From Devosia sp. LC5 (GTDB lineage: Bacteria; Pseudomonadota; Alphaproteobacteria; Rhizobiales; Devosiaceae): 64,000 nucleotides of DNA. How positions within the stretch are numbered: the first letter of the stretch is position 1; every line of letters begins with the position of its first letter. A program made the translations under genes and the position numbers. The stretch covers positions 186,001 through 250,000 of the forward strand of contig NZ_JNNO01000012.1 in NCBI RefSeq assembly GCF_000735585.1, read 5' to 3'. Positions 1-9,071 of the stretch are shown in pieces. The notes under the pieces were generated by a model. That model ran no database searches and was not told the DNA's origin. It saw nothing but the letters and a program-made list of their open reading frames with translations.

Positions 1-2
1 AC

Positions 3-1385
3 ACCGCCTTCGTGCCGATGTTTTCCACCGCGCTCGAAACCCAGGGCGAAGAAGCCGCCAAGCTGCTGGCCAGCCGCATCATGAGCTGGCTGGTCGCGGC
101 GATCCTCACCGTCACCATCCTGGCCGAAATCTTCATGGACCCCATCATGCGGGTCTTCGTGCCGGGCTTCGATGATCCGGAAAAATTCGCGCTGACGGTC
201 TTTTTGGCGCGCGTCATGTTCCCCTACCTGGCCTGCATGTCGTTGATGGCCGCCTATGCGGGCATTCTCAACACGTTGGGCCGCTTTTTCGCTTCCGCCT
301 TTGCCCCGATCATCCTCAATATCGTCAACATTGCCGCTCTGATCCCGCTGGCTATTCTAGCGCTGGAAGACAAGGCCGATATCGCCTTTTGGGTCGCCAT
401 CGCCACACTGGTCGGCGGGGTCGCGCAACTGGCTTTGGTCTATGGCGCGGTGCGTCGCGCCAATTTCGCGCCGCGCCTGGGCATTCCCTGGCCCAATGCC
501 GAAGTGCGCCGCTTCTGGCTGCTCGCTATTCCAGCAATCCTGGCGGGCGGCATTACCCAGATCAATATTTTGGTGGGTACTGCAATCGCCTCAGGCGCCG
601 AAGACGCCATCTCGGTTCTCGGTTATGCCGACCGCCTCTACCAGCTCCCCCTCGGCATTATCGGCATTGCCATCGGCACCGTGCTGCTGCCCGAGCTTAG
701 CCGCCATCTCAGCGCCGGGCGCAATAAAGAGGCCAGCCAGAGCCAGGATCAGTCGCTATTGCTTTCCATGCTGCTGTCCATGCCCGCGGCGGCCGCTCTT
801 GCCGCGCTTTCCGTCCCCATCGTGCGGGTCCTGTTCGAGCGCGGGGCGTTCGACGCCAGCGCCACCATTCCCGTCGCCGAGGCGCTGGTCGGCTATGCCT
901 GGGGCCTGCCGGCCTTCGTCTTGATCCGCGTGTTGCAGCCAGGCTTTTTCTCGCGCAAGGACACCATCACGCCGACGATTTTTGCGGGCCTCTCCGTGCT
1001 CGCCAATATCGGCATTTCGCTCTGGCTGTTCCCCAGCCTGCAACATGTCGGCATTGCGCTCGCCACCACCATTTCGTCCTGGCTCAATGCGGTGCTGCTG
1101 GCGCTCTTCCTCGCCCGGCGCGGCTATTTCGCCCTGCCTGCGGCTTCGCTGCGCAAACATGTGCTGATCATCGCCAGCAGCCTGATCATGGCCGGGGTGC
1201 TGTATCTGCTCGCCCAGCGCGCCACCACCCTCTTCGCCCCCGGCGCGCCGTTCCTCACCCAGGCTGCGGCTTTGTTCGTCATCTGCGTGTTCGGCAGCGC
1301 GGTCTATTTCACCCTGGTCCACATTACCGGGGCGCAAAAGCTGGGCATGCTGGCCAATAGGTTGCGCCGCAAGCGCACCCAGTAG
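3..1385 (+). CDS. murJ: Lipid II flippase MurJ (5' end outside window)
   Basis: Inner-membrane MOP-superfamily protein that flips lipid II to the periplasm for peptidoglycan synthesis. The reading frame is already open at base 3 and continues in frame through the family's AFVPMFS segment, so the true start lies upstream and about 60-70 N-terminal residues are missing. About 460 residues remain, almost wholly hydrophobic with repeated membrane segments, ending in a basic tail (residues RRKRTQ). It is followed by a palindromic repeat and then trpS, the usual order in Hyphomicrobiales. The identity rests on family recognition of the membrane pattern and the neighbourhood. Confidence 0.93.
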   Translation, partial: TAFVPMFSTALETQGEEAAKLLASRIMSWLVAAILTVTILAEIFMDPIMRVFVPGFDDPEKFALTVFLARVMFPYLACMSLMAAYAGILNTLGRFFASAFAPIILNIVNIAALIPLAILALEDKADIAFWVAIATLVGGVAQLALVYGAVRRANFAPRLGIPWPNAEVRRFWLLAIPAILAGGITQINILVGTAIASGAEDAISVLGYADRLYQLPLGIIGIAIGTVLLPELSRHLSAGRNKEASQSQDQSLLLSMLLSMPAAAALAALSVPIVRVLFERGAFDASATIPVAEALVGYAWGLPAFVLIRVLQPGFFSRKDTITPTIFAGLSVLANIGISLWLFPSLQHVGIALATTISSWLNAVLLALFLARRGYFALPAASLRKHVLIIASSLIMAGVLYLLAQRATTLFAPGAPFLTQAAALFVICVFGSAVYFTLVHITGAQKLGMLANRLRRKRTQ

Positions 1386-1476
1386 ACCTCATCCTGAGCC
1401 TGTCGAAGGACGAGGTCGTGGCACTCAAGCCTTAGCGTACCCGGCCTCATGGTTCGACAAGCTCACCATCAGGTCT
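1385..1476. repeat. Palindromic intergenic repeat, family 1, copy a
   Basis: Imperfect inverted repeat beginning at the murJ stop codon. The left arm contains CCTCATCCTGAGCCTGTCG and the right arm, read on the minus strand, contains the same core with TGGTGAGC in place of TCCTGAGC. Three more copies lie at 13352-13437, 32875-32950 and 51291-51384. REP-like in size and placement. No RAYT transposase gene is visible in the window. Confidence 0.85.
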
Positions 1477-1557
1477 CCGAGAAGACGGTTTTCAATATCT
1501 GTTCTCGGATATAAGTGTTCCCCATATCCGCGTTATCGAACCTCCGGGCTCCCCTTC

Positions 1558-2589
1558 ATGGCTTTCACCCCTCGCGTCTTTTCCGGCATCAAGCCTTCGG
1601 GCGACCTGCACTTAGGCAATTATCTCGGCGCCATCCGCCGCTTCGTGCCCCTGCAGGACACGCATGAGACCATCTATTGCGTGGTCGATATGCATGCCAT
1701 CACCGTGTGGCAGGACCCCGTTGACCTCAAGCGCTGGACCTATGAGATCGCGGCCGCCTATATCGCGGCGGGGGTCGATCCGAAAAAGTCGATCATCTTC
1801 AACCAATCCCAGGTGATGGAACATGCCGAACTGAGCTGGATATTCAACTGCGTCGCCCGCATGGGCTGGATGGCACGGATGACCCAGTTCAAGGACAAGG
1901 CGGGTGAAAACAGCGAGAATGTCTCGCTGGGCCTGTTCGCCTATCCCTCGCTGATGGCCGCCGATATCCTGCTCTATAAATCCACCGGCGTGCCGGTGGG
2001 CGAAGATCAAAAGCAGCATCTCGAACTGACGCGCGATATCGCCAAGAAGTTCAATCACGACTTCAAAAAGCAAATCAAGGCGCTGGGCCATAAGGGCGAT
2101 TTCTTCCCCATCACCGAAACCCTGGCCACCGGCCCCGCCATGCGGGTCAAGTCGCTCAAGGATGGCTCCAAGAAGATGAGCAAGTCCGATGCTTCGGACC
2201 TGTCGACCATCTATATGATGGACGATGCGGCCACGATCGCTAAAAAGATCAAGCGCGCCACCACCGACGCCGATGCCTTGCCCAGCGAAGCCGCCGGCCT
2301 TGCCGGGCGTCTTGAGGCGGAAAACCTGGTCGGCATTTATGCCGCCCTCTCCAACCGCAGCGTGGACGACGTGCTGGGCGAATTCGGCGGCCAGGGCTGG
2401 GGCGCGTTCAAGCCGGCTTTGGCCGATCTTGCTGTCGCCGTGCTCTCCCCCATTGCCGACGAAATGCAGCGGCTGGTCAGCGATCGCGGCGAAATGGACA
2501 CGATCCTGCGCAGCGGCGCCGACCGCGCCCGCGCTATCGCCCAGCCTATCATGGCCGATATCCGTAATATCGTCGGCTTCATTCGATAA
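1558..2589 (+). CDS. trpS: Tryptophanyl-tRNA synthetase
   Basis: Class I aminoacyl-tRNA synthetase that charges tRNA-Trp with tryptophan. The 343-residue length is normal. The ATP-binding HIGH-type motif is seen as HLGN at residues 18-21 and the KMSKS loop is exact at residues 206-210. It lies between murJ and a universal stress protein gene, a conserved order in rhizobia and relatives. Only 11 bases separate it from the usp gene, so the two are probably co-transcribed. Confidence 0.97.
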   Translation: MAFTPRVFSGIKPSGDLHLGNYLGAIRRFVPLQDTHETIYCVVDMHAITVWQDPVDLKRWTYEIAAAYIAAGVDPKKSIIFNQSQVMEHAELSWIFNCVARMGWMARMTQFKDKAGENSENVSLGLFAYPSLMAADILLYKSTGVPVGEDQKQHLELTRDIAKKFNHDFKKQIKALGHKGDFFPITETLATGPAMRVKSLKDGSKKMSKSDASDLSTIYMMDDAATIAKKIKRATTDADALPSEAAGLAGRLEAENLVGIYAALSNRSVDDVLGEFGGQGWGAFKPALADLAVAVLSPIADEMQRLVSDRGEMDTILRSGADRARAIAQPIMADIRNIVGFIR

Positions 2590-2600
2590 CCGGAGGCGCA

Positions 2601-3071
2601 ATGTACGAGACCGAGTACAAGCGAAAATTCCTCGTCGTCATTGACGAGACGCCCGAATGCGACCGCGCTCTGACCTTTGCCGCCTATCGCGTCAAGCGCA
2701 CGGGTGGCGTCGTGGTGCTGATGAGCGTGGTGCAAAAGCCCGAATTCATCGGCCTGGGCGTCGAAGATGTGCTGCGCGCCGAAGCCGTCGAGGAGGCCGA
2801 GCGCAATCTGGACGCCCGTCTCGCCCGCATAAGGGATATCGGCGACGTCAAGGTCGAGTCGGTCATCCGCGAGGGCGAAGGTCCCGAGCAGATCGAGACC
2901 GTTATCGGGCAAGACCGCGAGATCGCCATCCTGGTGCTCGCTGCCTCGACCTCCACCGATGGCCCCGGCCCTCTGGTGATGCACTTCGCCGGTCGCGCCA
3001 ACGCCCTGCCCATCCCGCTGACAGTGGTCCCCGGCCGCATGAGCGACGAGGAGATTATCGCGATCTGCTGA
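2601..3071 (+). CDS. Universal stress protein (UspA family)
   Basis: Single-domain UspA-fold protein of 156 residues. It opens with a hydrophobic first strand (residues 10-16) followed by DETPEC and carries the family's long central helix rich in E and A. The C-terminal part has AASTSTDGPGPL, close to but not exactly the ATP-binding G-x2-G-x9-G-S/T motif, so nucleotide binding is uncertain. The start is set by a strong Shine-Dalgarno GGAGG six bases upstream. The gene sits between trpS and nfuA, as in many Hyphomicrobiales. Its exact role is unknown. Confidence 0.9.
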   Translation: MYETEYKRKFLVVIDETPECDRALTFAAYRVKRTGGVVVLMSVVQKPEFIGLGVEDVLRAEAVEEAERNLDARLARIRDIGDVKVESVIREGEGPEQIETVIGQDREIAILVLAASTSTDGPGPLVMHFAGRANALPIPLTVVPGRMSDEEIIAIC

Positions 3072-3085
3072 GGGCTGGTGCTGCC

Positions 3086-3400
3086 TCAGGCGATCCGCGA
3101 CTCATCCAGCAACTGCTTGCGCTTCAGGAACGGGTCATTGAGAAATGTGCCGAACGGCACAAAGGCCGCGATGGTCGTGCGGGCCCATTCCCCGCGGGTA
3201 AAGCCCCTCCCCCATAGGCACGCGATCATCGCCATGACATAGGCAATGAACGCTACGCCATGGATCATGCCCACCGGTGGCACGAGGCCCGGCGTGGCGA
3301 ACCAATATTTGAGCGGCATAGCGACAACAAACAGCGCCAGCGTGGTAATGCCTTCGACAAGGCCGATAAAGCGGAACAAGCGGATCATGGCCAAAGCCAT
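3086..3400 (-). CDS. DUF3817 family small membrane protein
   Basis: Protein of 104 residues with about three hydrophobic segments. It has the family features: an N-terminal FRFIGLVEGITTLAL segment, a central PxxGMIHG motif followed by a second membrane helix, and a basic C-terminal cytosolic end (LKRKQLLDE). The function is unknown. It faces the usp gene, with stop codons 14 bases apart, and is divergent from nfuA. An internal ATG at 3388 is an alternative start. This gene is not part of the usual usp-nfuA pair, so it is probably a later insertion. Confidence 0.8.
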   Translation of the reverse strand: MALAMIRLFRFIGLVEGITTLALFVVAMPLKYWFATPGLVPPVGMIHGVAFIAYVMAMIACLWGRGFTRGEWARTTIAAFVPFGTFLNDPFLKRKQLLDESRIA

Positions 3401-3455
3401 ATCGCCGGCCCACCCCGCTGTGAACGCGGCGCATGGTCGCGATGCGCGATTGGCC

Positions 3456-3483
3456 TTGCACTCCGCGTCTAAAAGACTATTTT
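3456..3483 (+). promoter_or_regulatory. Candidate promoter of nfuA
   Basis: A -35-like TTGCAC at 3456-3461 and a -10-like TATTTT at 3478-3483 are separated by 16 bases. They lie about 45-70 bases before the nfuA start. The -10 overlaps two inverted repeats, one of which is the Irr-type box at 3481-3497. Confidence 0.45.
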
Positions 3484-3497
3484 AGAAGCGTTCTAAG
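3481..3497 (+). promoter_or_regulatory. Candidate Irr-type iron control element (ICE box)
   Basis: The sequence TTTAGAAGCGTTCTAAG contains the perfect palindrome TTAGAA-GCG-TTCTAA. It fits the consensus TTTAGAA-N3-TTCTAAA that I recall for the alphaproteobacterial iron regulator Irr. It overlaps the end of the candidate -10 box, where binding would block transcription. The palindrome is seen directly; its assignment to Irr comes from family knowledge. Confidence 0.6.
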
Positions 3498-3526
3498 TGT
3501 AGAACCTGCCCGTCCGAGGATCATTG

Positions 3527-4093
3527 ATGTTCATCCAGACCGAAGCCACGCCCAATCCGGCAACCCTGAAATTCCTGCCCGGGCGCGATGTGCTGGTTGG
3601 CGAACCGCGCGATTTCCGCAATACCGAAGCCGCCGCGGCCTCCCCGCTGGCCACGGGCCTGTTCGCCATTTCCGGCGTCACCGGCGTGTTCCTCGGCTCC
3701 GATTTCATCTCGGTCACCAAGGACGACACCAATTGGGCCCATATCAAGCCGGCCATTCTTGGCGTCATCATGGACCATTTCCTGTCCGGCAAGCCTGTCA
3801 TCGCTGAAGGCGCCGCTCCGGCGGCCGACTTCGACGAGGTCGAGGAATTCTTTGAATCCGAAGACAGCGAGACTGTTGAAGTGATCAAGGAACTGCTGGC
3901 CACCCGCGTGCGCCCGGCCGTCGCCATGGATGGCGGCGACATCATCTTCAAGGGCTTCAAGGAGGGCACCGTGTTCCTCCACATGCAGGGTGCATGTTCA
4001 GGTTGCCCCTCCTCCACCGCCACGCTCAAAAGCGGCATCGAAAACCTGCTCCGCCACTTCGTCCCCGGCGTCGAATCGGTTCAGCAGGTCTGA
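3527..4093 (+). CDS. nfuA: Fe-S cluster carrier NfuA/NifU-like protein
   Basis: Scaffold or carrier that delivers [4Fe-4S] clusters to target enzymes. It has 188 residues: an N-terminal Nfu_N domain beginning MFIQTEATPNPATLKF, an acidic linker near residues 90-110, and a C-terminal NifU domain with the cluster-binding CSGC motif in GACSGCPSS. The ATG at 3527 is chosen because GAGGA lies six bases upstream; a TTG one codon earlier is unlikely. The promoter carries an Irr-type box, consistent with iron control. The downstream hairpin at 4117-4147 ends the transcript. Confidence 0.95.
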   Translation: MFIQTEATPNPATLKFLPGRDVLVGEPRDFRNTEAAAASPLATGLFAISGVTGVFLGSDFISVTKDDTNWAHIKPAILGVIMDHFLSGKPVIAEGAAPAADFDEVEEFFESEDSETVEVIKELLATRVRPAVAMDGGDIIFKGFKEGTVFLHMQGACSGCPSSTATLKSGIENLLRHFVPGVESVQQV

Positions 4094-4116
4094 TCGCAAA
4101 AGTTACGCAGCAAGCC

Positions 4117-4147
4117 AAAGGCCCAGGGAGAAATCCTTGGGCCTTTT
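4117..4147 (+). terminator. Terminator after nfuA
   Basis: Stem of AAAGGCCCA against TGGGCCTTT followed by TTTTGTTG, 24 bases after the nfuA stop codon. Confidence 0.8.
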
Positions 4148-4169
4148 GTTGTTTTGGCTACCCAAAGCC

Positions 4170-4195
4170 AAAAGCCCGGATCGCTCCGAGCTTTT
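4170..4195 (-). terminator. Terminator after corC
   Basis: Read on the minus strand: AGCTCGGA, loop, TCCGGGCT followed by TTTT. It lies directly after the corC stop codon and back to back with the nfuA terminator. Confidence 0.65.
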
Positions 4196-4196
4196 C

Positions 4197-5228
4197 TTAT
4201 TCCGCGGCAGCCTTGTCGGCTTCACTGCGCTGATCGGTAATCGCCAGTGGTTCGTCATTCCCCCCAACACGCTTGCGGCGGATGCGCAGGCGCTTGATGC
4301 GGCGGCTGTCGGCGGCCAGGATTTCGAAATCAAAACCCTCGAGCCGCGTCACGCGTTCGCCGCGCTTGGGGACGTGCCCGGCCAGGTCGAACACCAGCCC
4401 ACCAATGGTTTCCACCTCTTCGCCGAATTCGCCCGGATCGAAATCCGGCCCGATCAGGCTGCGCACGTCGCTCAATTCGGCGCGCGCGTCGGCGATATAG
4501 GTATCGGCCCCCACCTTGCGGATCAGCGCGGCAGCCAGCTCGTCATGCTCGTCCTCGATCTCGCCGACCACCGCTTCAAGCAGGTCCTCGATGGTCACCA
4601 GCCCGTCCGTGCCGCCATACTCGTCCACCACGATCGCCATATGCACGCGGGAAGCGCGCATGGATTGCAGCAGGTCGCCCACCGGCATGAAGGTAGGCAC
4701 GAACATGGCCGTGCGCATCAGGTCGAACTTGCCGATCTTCTGCTTGAGCACGGTGGAAATGAGCTTTACCGGCACATCCTTGCCCGGGTCGGTCACCGGC
4801 TCGGTGATCCTGCCCAGTGCGTCCTTGACGTGGATAAAGCCTAAAATATTGTCGAGCCCATCATCATAGATGGGCAGGCGCGAATGGCCGACTTCGCGGA
4901 ACTTGGCCAATAGCGTACCCAGATTGACGTCGAACTCGATGGCCTGGATATCGCTGCGCTCCACCATCACGTCGGCAACCGACACATTGGAGAGCTTGAG
5001 TACGTTTTGCAGGATGGTCCGCTCGCTTTCGGAAAAGTCGGCGGTTTCGGCGCTCCCCTGCTCTTCGAGCGCGACCTGCAGGTCGTCGCGCAGGGAAACC
5101 GTGCGCAAGGCCAGCATGGCCTTGATGCGGTTCCAGATCGATGGCCTCCGTGCATGCACGGAGGCGGGACTAGAAGGAGGCTCGGGATTGGCGGGCGCGG
5201 TGTGGCCCAGACTGTCGCTATCGTTCAT
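4197..5228 (-). CDS. corC: CBS/transporter-associated domain protein (CorC/TlyC family)
   Basis: Protein of 343 residues of the hemolysin C / CorC family. It has a variable N-terminus, a long stretch containing two CBS domains (from about residue 85, including SRLPIYDDGLDNILGFIHVKDAL, up to DEYGGTDGLVTIEDLLEAVVG), and a C-terminal CorC_HlyC domain with GGLVFDLAGHVPKRGE. It lacks the DUF21 membrane domain, as the soluble members do, and is thought to affect divalent cation handling or the envelope. The start at 5228 (MNDSDSLG) avoids an 11-residue unconserved extension. Last gene of the miaB-phoH-ybeY-corC cluster. Confidence 0.9.
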   Translation of the reverse strand: MNDSDSLGHTAPANPEPPSSPASVHARRPSIWNRIKAMLALRTVSLRDDLQVALEEQGSAETADFSESERTILQNVLKLSNVSVADVMVERSDIQAIEFDVNLGTLLAKFREVGHSRLPIYDDGLDNILGFIHVKDALGRITEPVTDPGKDVPVKLISTVLKQKIGKFDLMRTAMFVPTFMPVGDLLQSMRASRVHMAIVVDEYGGTDGLVTIEDLLEAVVGEIEDEHDELAAALIRKVGADTYIADARAELSDVRSLIGPDFDPGEFGEEVETIGGLVFDLAGHVPKRGERVTRLEGFDFEILAADSRRIKRLRIRRKRVGGNDEPLAITDQRSEADKAAAE

Positions 5229-5302
5229 TGGCATGATGCCGCAAGAATTGCGGCTTTCTATCCTCAAATGGGAAACTGCGCCCCAATTATAGGGGCACCG
5301 CG

Positions 5303-5776
5303 CTAATCGGCATAGGGGTCGTCTATCCCCAATGCCGCCAGTATCTGGGTTTCAAGGCTCTCCATTTGAAGGGCCTCGGCGTCGGTAAGGTGATCATAGC
5401 CTAAAATATGCAGAAATCCATGCACCACGAGATGGGTGAAATGGTCGGGCAGGCTCTTGTCCAGTTCGAGCGCTTCCCGCTCCAGCGTTTCGCGCGCCAA
5501 AGTGATGTCACCCAGAATACCCACCACCGGCCCGAATGGCTCGATCTGGGGAAAGCTCAGCACATTGGTCGAGCTGTCCTTGCCCCGCCACTGCTGGTTG
5601 AGTTCATGCTGCTCTTCATCGTCGGTGAGCAGGATGGACAGCTCGGCCGCCCCCTTGATCTTGGGCTTGGCATGCTTGAGCGCCTCCAGCACGGCGCGTT
5701 CGGCCAGAGGATCGAAATCCTCCGGCCAGTTTTCATCATTGCGGATAATGGCAATGTCTATGGGTAGTGCAGTCAG
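5303..5776 (-). CDS. ybeY: Endoribonuclease YbeY (rRNA maturation factor)
   Basis: Zinc-dependent RNase that acts in 16S rRNA 3'-end maturation and ribosome quality control. The metal site is seen as HGFLHILGYDH, i.e. H-x3-H-x5-H, near the C-terminus. No ATG, GTG or TTG gives a full N-terminus: the first GTG (5692) would remove about 28 conserved residues. The frame is open upstream and reads TALPIDIAIIRNDENWPEDF after a CTG at 5776-5774 that overlaps the phoH stop as CTGA. An AAGGAAG sequence lies about six bases before that CTG. I therefore call a CTG start, giving 157 residues, the family length. Confidence 0.9.
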   Translation of the reverse strand: MTALPIDIAIIRNDENWPEDFDPLAERAVLEALKHAKPKIKGAAELSILLTDDEEQHELNQQWRGKDSSTNVLSFPQIEPFGPVVGILGDITLARETLEREALELDKSLPDHFTHLVVHGFLHILGYDHLTDAEALQMESLETQILAALGIDDPYAD

Positions 5777-6813
5777 CGCGTGCTTCCTTCGGCCTTTTCG
5801 GCCAGTTTCTTGGCCGTATCAGCCTCGTAGGCCCGCACGATGCGGCCCACCAGGGCGTGGCGCACCACGTCCTTATCGCCAAACCGGCTGACATGCACGC
5901 CCTCGACGCCATCGAGCAGATGCACCGCCTCGACCAGTCCCGATTTTTCCCCGCGCGGCAGATCGACCTGGGTCGGATCGCCGGTGACGATCATCTTGGA
6001 GTTCTCGCCCAGGCGGGTCAGGAACATCTTCATCTGCATTGACGTGGTGTTCTGCGCTTCGTCCAGGATCACCACGGCATTGGCCAAGGTTCGCCCACGC
6101 ATGAAGGCCAAAGGCGCCACTTCGATAATGCCCGAGGTGATGCAGCGCTCGACATTTTCCGGCTTCATCATGTCGTAGAGCGCGTCATAGAGCGGGCGCA
6201 GGTAGGGATCGACCTTTTCCTTCATGTCACCGGGCAAAAAGCCCAGCCGCTCGCCCGCTTCGACGGCCGGCCGCGACAGGATGATGCGATTGATATCGCC
6301 ACGTTCGAGGAGCGAAGCGGCATGCGCGACCGCAAGATAGGTCTTACCCGTACCGGCCGGACCCACGCCGAACACCAATTCACTGCGGTCCATGGCGCGC
6401 ATATAGGCGTCCTGGGCCGGGGTGCGGGCGACGATGGTGGATTTGCGCGTGGCGATCTGGGCCATGCGCACCTTGCCCTTGCGTTCCAGCGTCGGCAGGG
6501 TGAGCTGGCTATCCTCGGTCTCGATCATGCGGATCACGGCGTCCACGTCGGCAATGTCGACGCTGCGGCCCTCCTCGAGGCTCGCATAAAGCGATTCCAG
6601 CACGCGCCGCGCCTGGTCAACCGTGCTGGCGGCGCCTTTAAGCAGAACGTGATTGCCGCGGGGAGTGGCCGAAACCTTGAGCCGCTGTTCGATCAGGGCC
6701 AGGTTCTGGTCGAAATCGCCATAGAGCTGTGCAGCCAGACGATTGTCTTCAAAAGCGAGTTCGAGTTGGGATGCGAGTGCGTTGTCGGCGGTCGGTGACA
6801 AGTGCCTGCTCAA
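5773..6813 (-). CDS. phoH: PhoH family P-loop ATPase
   Basis: Cytosolic PhoH-like ATPase of 346 residues. An N-terminal KH-like region (to about residue 100) is followed by the ATPase domain. Walker A is GPAGTGKT at residues 151-158 and Walker B is the hydrophobic run leading to ILDEAQN. This family is typically linked with YbeY and CorC and is implicated in RNA metabolism, but its biochemical role is unsettled. Its stop codon overlaps the proposed ybeY start, which points to translational coupling. Confidence 0.95.
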   Translation of the reverse strand: MSRHLSPTADNALASQLELAFEDNRLAAQLYGDFDQNLALIEQRLKVSATPRGNHVLLKGAASTVDQARRVLESLYASLEEGRSVDIADVDAVIRMIETEDSQLTLPTLERKGKVRMAQIATRKSTIVARTPAQDAYMRAMDRSELVFGVGPAGTGKTYLAVAHAASLLERGDINRIILSRPAVEAGERLGFLPGDMKEKVDPYLRPLYDALYDMMKPENVERCITSGIIEVAPLAFMRGRTLANAVVILDEAQNTTSMQMKMFLTRLGENSKMIVTGDPTQVDLPRGEKSGLVEAVHLLDGVEGVHVSRFGDKDVVRHALVGRIVRAYEADTAKKLAEKAEGSTR

Positions 6814-6944
6814 ACTGATGTGGCTCCCGAAAGGAACGCGGCGCGGGCTTGCACCGCGAATACAAGACCAAGGCTAGGCCGATTTGCGCGTGATGTCTGT
6901 AGCAATATTGTGACTGTCCCGCGCAAGGACAAGGGGGCGCCCGC

Positions 6945-7475
6945 TTAACTTGCCGGCCGGATCAGGCCCACTTTCATATCCTTGGCGGTATAGATGACCT
7001 TGCCATCCGCCACCACGCGGCCATCGCCCATGCCCAGCGTCAGCGCGCCGCGCTTGACCCGGTGCATATCGACTTCATAGCGCACCAGCTTGGTCTTGGG
7101 TGTGATGTCGCCCTTGAACTTGACCTCGCCGACGCCGATTGCGCGCCCCTTGCCGGGCGATCCGGACCAGCCCAGCCAATAGCCGACGATCTGCCACATG
7201 GCATCGAGCCCCAAGCATCCAGGCATCACCGGATCGCCGGCAAAATGGCAGTCGAAAAACCACAGTTCAGGCGAAATATCCAGTTCAGCCACGATGTGGC
7301 CTTTGCCGTGCTCGCCGCCATCCAGGCTGATTTCGGTAATCCGGTCCATCATCAACATGGGCGGCGATGGCAATTGTGCATTGCCCGGCCCGAAATAGCC
7401 GCCCCGGGCCGAGCTCAGCAGATCGGCCTTGGAATAGGACGGTTGCGGGGTATGAAAGTGAATTGGATCGGCCAC
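6945..7475 (-). CDS. fabA: 3-hydroxyacyl-[ACP] dehydratase/isomerase FabA
   Basis: Hot-dog fold enzyme that dehydrates 3-hydroxydecanoyl-ACP and isomerises the product to the cis-3 isomer, opening anaerobic unsaturated fatty acid synthesis. It has 176 residues. The catalytic histidine is His77 in [14 protein letters not shown] and the catalytic aspartate is Asp91 in [18 protein letters not shown] is also conserved. FabB is its obligate partner in the pathway, and the usual rhizobial order is irr-fabA-fabB. Here neither irr nor fabB is adjacent; the gene stands alone between miaB and phoH. Confidence 0.96.
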   Translation of the reverse strand: MADPIHFHTPQPSYSKADLLSSARGGYFGPGNAQLPSPPMLMMDRITEISLDGGEHGKGHIVAELDISPELWFFDCHFAGDPVMPGCLGLDAMWQIVGYWLGWSGSPGKGRAIGVGEVKFKGDITPKTKLVRYEVDMHRVKRGALTLGMGDGRVVADGKVIYTAKDMKVGLIRPAS

Positions 7476-7550
7476 TCAACTGCGCTCCTGGTTCAAAGCA
7501 CTAGGAGTAATGCAAAGCTGTGGTGTTGCAAGCCGGCGTCCGGCAGGACT

Positions 7551-8948
7551 TCAAGCCACCTGTGCTTGCCTGAGCCGTCCCACCAGCGAATTTGTGCTGG
7601 TGCCGATAATCTCCACCTGATGGATCGCCCCGATCAAATCGGTCGATCCCTCCAGATGCACGGCCTGCAGATAGGGCGAGCGGCCACCGACCTGGCCCGG
7701 CATGCGGCCGGGCCGCTCGATCAGCACCGGCAGGGTCTTGCCGACGCATGAGGCATGGAAGGCAGTGGTCTGGCTATTGACCAGATCCTGCAGCCGCCAC
7801 AGGCGTTCATTCTTGACCTCTTCAGCGATCTGATGCGTGAGGTTCGCGCCCGGCGTGCCGGGGCGAGTCGAATATTTGAACGAATAGGCCGAGGCATAGC
7901 CCACATCGGCAATGATCTTGAGCGTGTCCTCAAAATCCTTGTCAGTCTCGCCGGGGAAGCCGACGATGAAATCGCCCGACAGCGCCATATCCGGCCGCGC
8001 TGTCTTGATGGCCTCGATGACCTTCATATATTCAGCCGCCGTATGCCGCCGGTTCATCGCTTTCAGGATCGTGTCGGACCCCGACTGCACCGGCAGATGC
8101 AGATAGGGCATCAAAATATCGAGATCGCGATGCGCTGCGATCAGGGCGTCGTCCATGTCGCGCGGATGGCTGGTCGTATAGCGCAGCCGTTCCAGCCCCG
8201 AAATTTCGGCCAGCAGATAGCTGAGTTCGCCCAGGCCCACCGCCCGGCCCGCGCCGTCCACGCCATGATAGGCGTTGACGTTCTGGCCCAGAAGCGTGAT
8301 TTCCTTGACGCCGGCTTCCACCAGCCCGCGCGCCTCGGCAATCACCTGGCTGACCGGCCGCGACACTTCGGCGCCCCGCGTATAGGGCACCACGCAGAAG
8401 CTGCAGAACTTGTCGCAGCCTTCCTGCACGGTCAAAAACGCGGTCAGCCCGCGCTTGATGGTCACTTCCTTCCTGGGTGCCGGCAAATGGTCGAACTTGT
8501 CTTCCTCGGGGAAGTCGGTGTCGATCACCGCCTGCTTCAGGCTCGGATGCATATGCCGCTGCGCCTCGGCACGGGCCAGCATGGAAGGGAGGCGATGATA
8601 GGCCTGCGGGCCAAACACCATGTCCACCACTGGCGCCCGGCGGGCGATTTCCTCGCCTTCGGCCTGCGCCACGCAACCGGCGACGCCGATCATCATGTCG
8701 CCACCCAAAGCGCGGCGCTCGCTCTGCAATTCCTTGAGCCGCCCCAGTTCGGAAAACACCTTTTCCGAAGCCTTCTCGCGGATATGGCAAGTGTTGAGCA
8801 GCACAAGATCGGCCTGCGCGATGTCGCCGGTCGGCTCATAGCCTTGCGGCGCCAGGGCGTCGGCCATCCTGTCGCTGTCATAGACATTCATCTGACAGCC
8901 ATAGGTCTTGATGAAGAGCTTCTTGGTATTGGCGCGCATTTCGGTCAT
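7551..8948 (-). CDS. miaB: tRNA-2-methylthio-N6-dimethylallyladenosine synthase MiaB
   Basis: Radical SAM methylthiotransferase that converts i6A37 to ms2i6A37 in tRNAs reading UNN codons. It has 465 residues. The N-terminal UPF0004 domain holds the three auxiliary-cluster cysteines (Cys18 in KTYGCQMN, then NTCHIRE and AGCVAQ). The radical SAM motif is CDKFCSFC, and a C-terminal TRAM domain follows ([16 protein letters not shown] region). In rhizobia it lies between fur and phoH; here fur is 37 kb away. An in-frame ATG at 8939 is an alternative start. Confidence 0.97.
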   Translation of the reverse strand: MTEMRANTKKLFIKTYGCQMNVYDSDRMADALAPQGYEPTGDIAQADLVLLNTCHIREKASEKVFSELGRLKELQSERRALGGDMMIGVAGCVAQAEGEEIARRAPVVDMVFGPQAYHRLPSMLARAEAQRHMHPSLKQAVIDTDFPEEDKFDHLPAPRKEVTIKRGLTAFLTVQEGCDKFCSFCVVPYTRGAEVSRPVSQVIAEARGLVEAGVKEITLLGQNVNAYHGVDGAGRAVGLGELSYLLAEISGLERLRYTTSHPRDMDDALIAAHRDLDILMPYLHLPVQSGSDTILKAMNRRHTAAEYMKVIEAIKTARPDMALSGDFIVGFPGETDKDFEDTLKIIADVGYASAYSFKYSTRPGTPGANLTHQIAEEVKNERLWRLQDLVNSQTTAFHASCVGKTLPVLIERPGRMPGQVGGRSPYLQAVHLEGSTDLIGAIHQVEIIGTSTNSLVGRLRQAQVA

Positions 8949-9071
8949 GGCCGCTCTTTACCAGAGGCGGCACCAAGACTCCAAGCCCGAGACTGCAGGT
9001 GCAAGACGCTTGCAACCCGGCGCCACCCGCATGGGTTGATACCGGAGAGGCAGAAAGATCAGGAGGTCGCC

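Noticed and set aside
7755..9071. Upstream 440 codons of a 506-codon plus-strand frame
   Set aside because: This part is antisense to miaB. Only its last 67 codons (9072-9275), with their own AGGAGG, are called as a gene.
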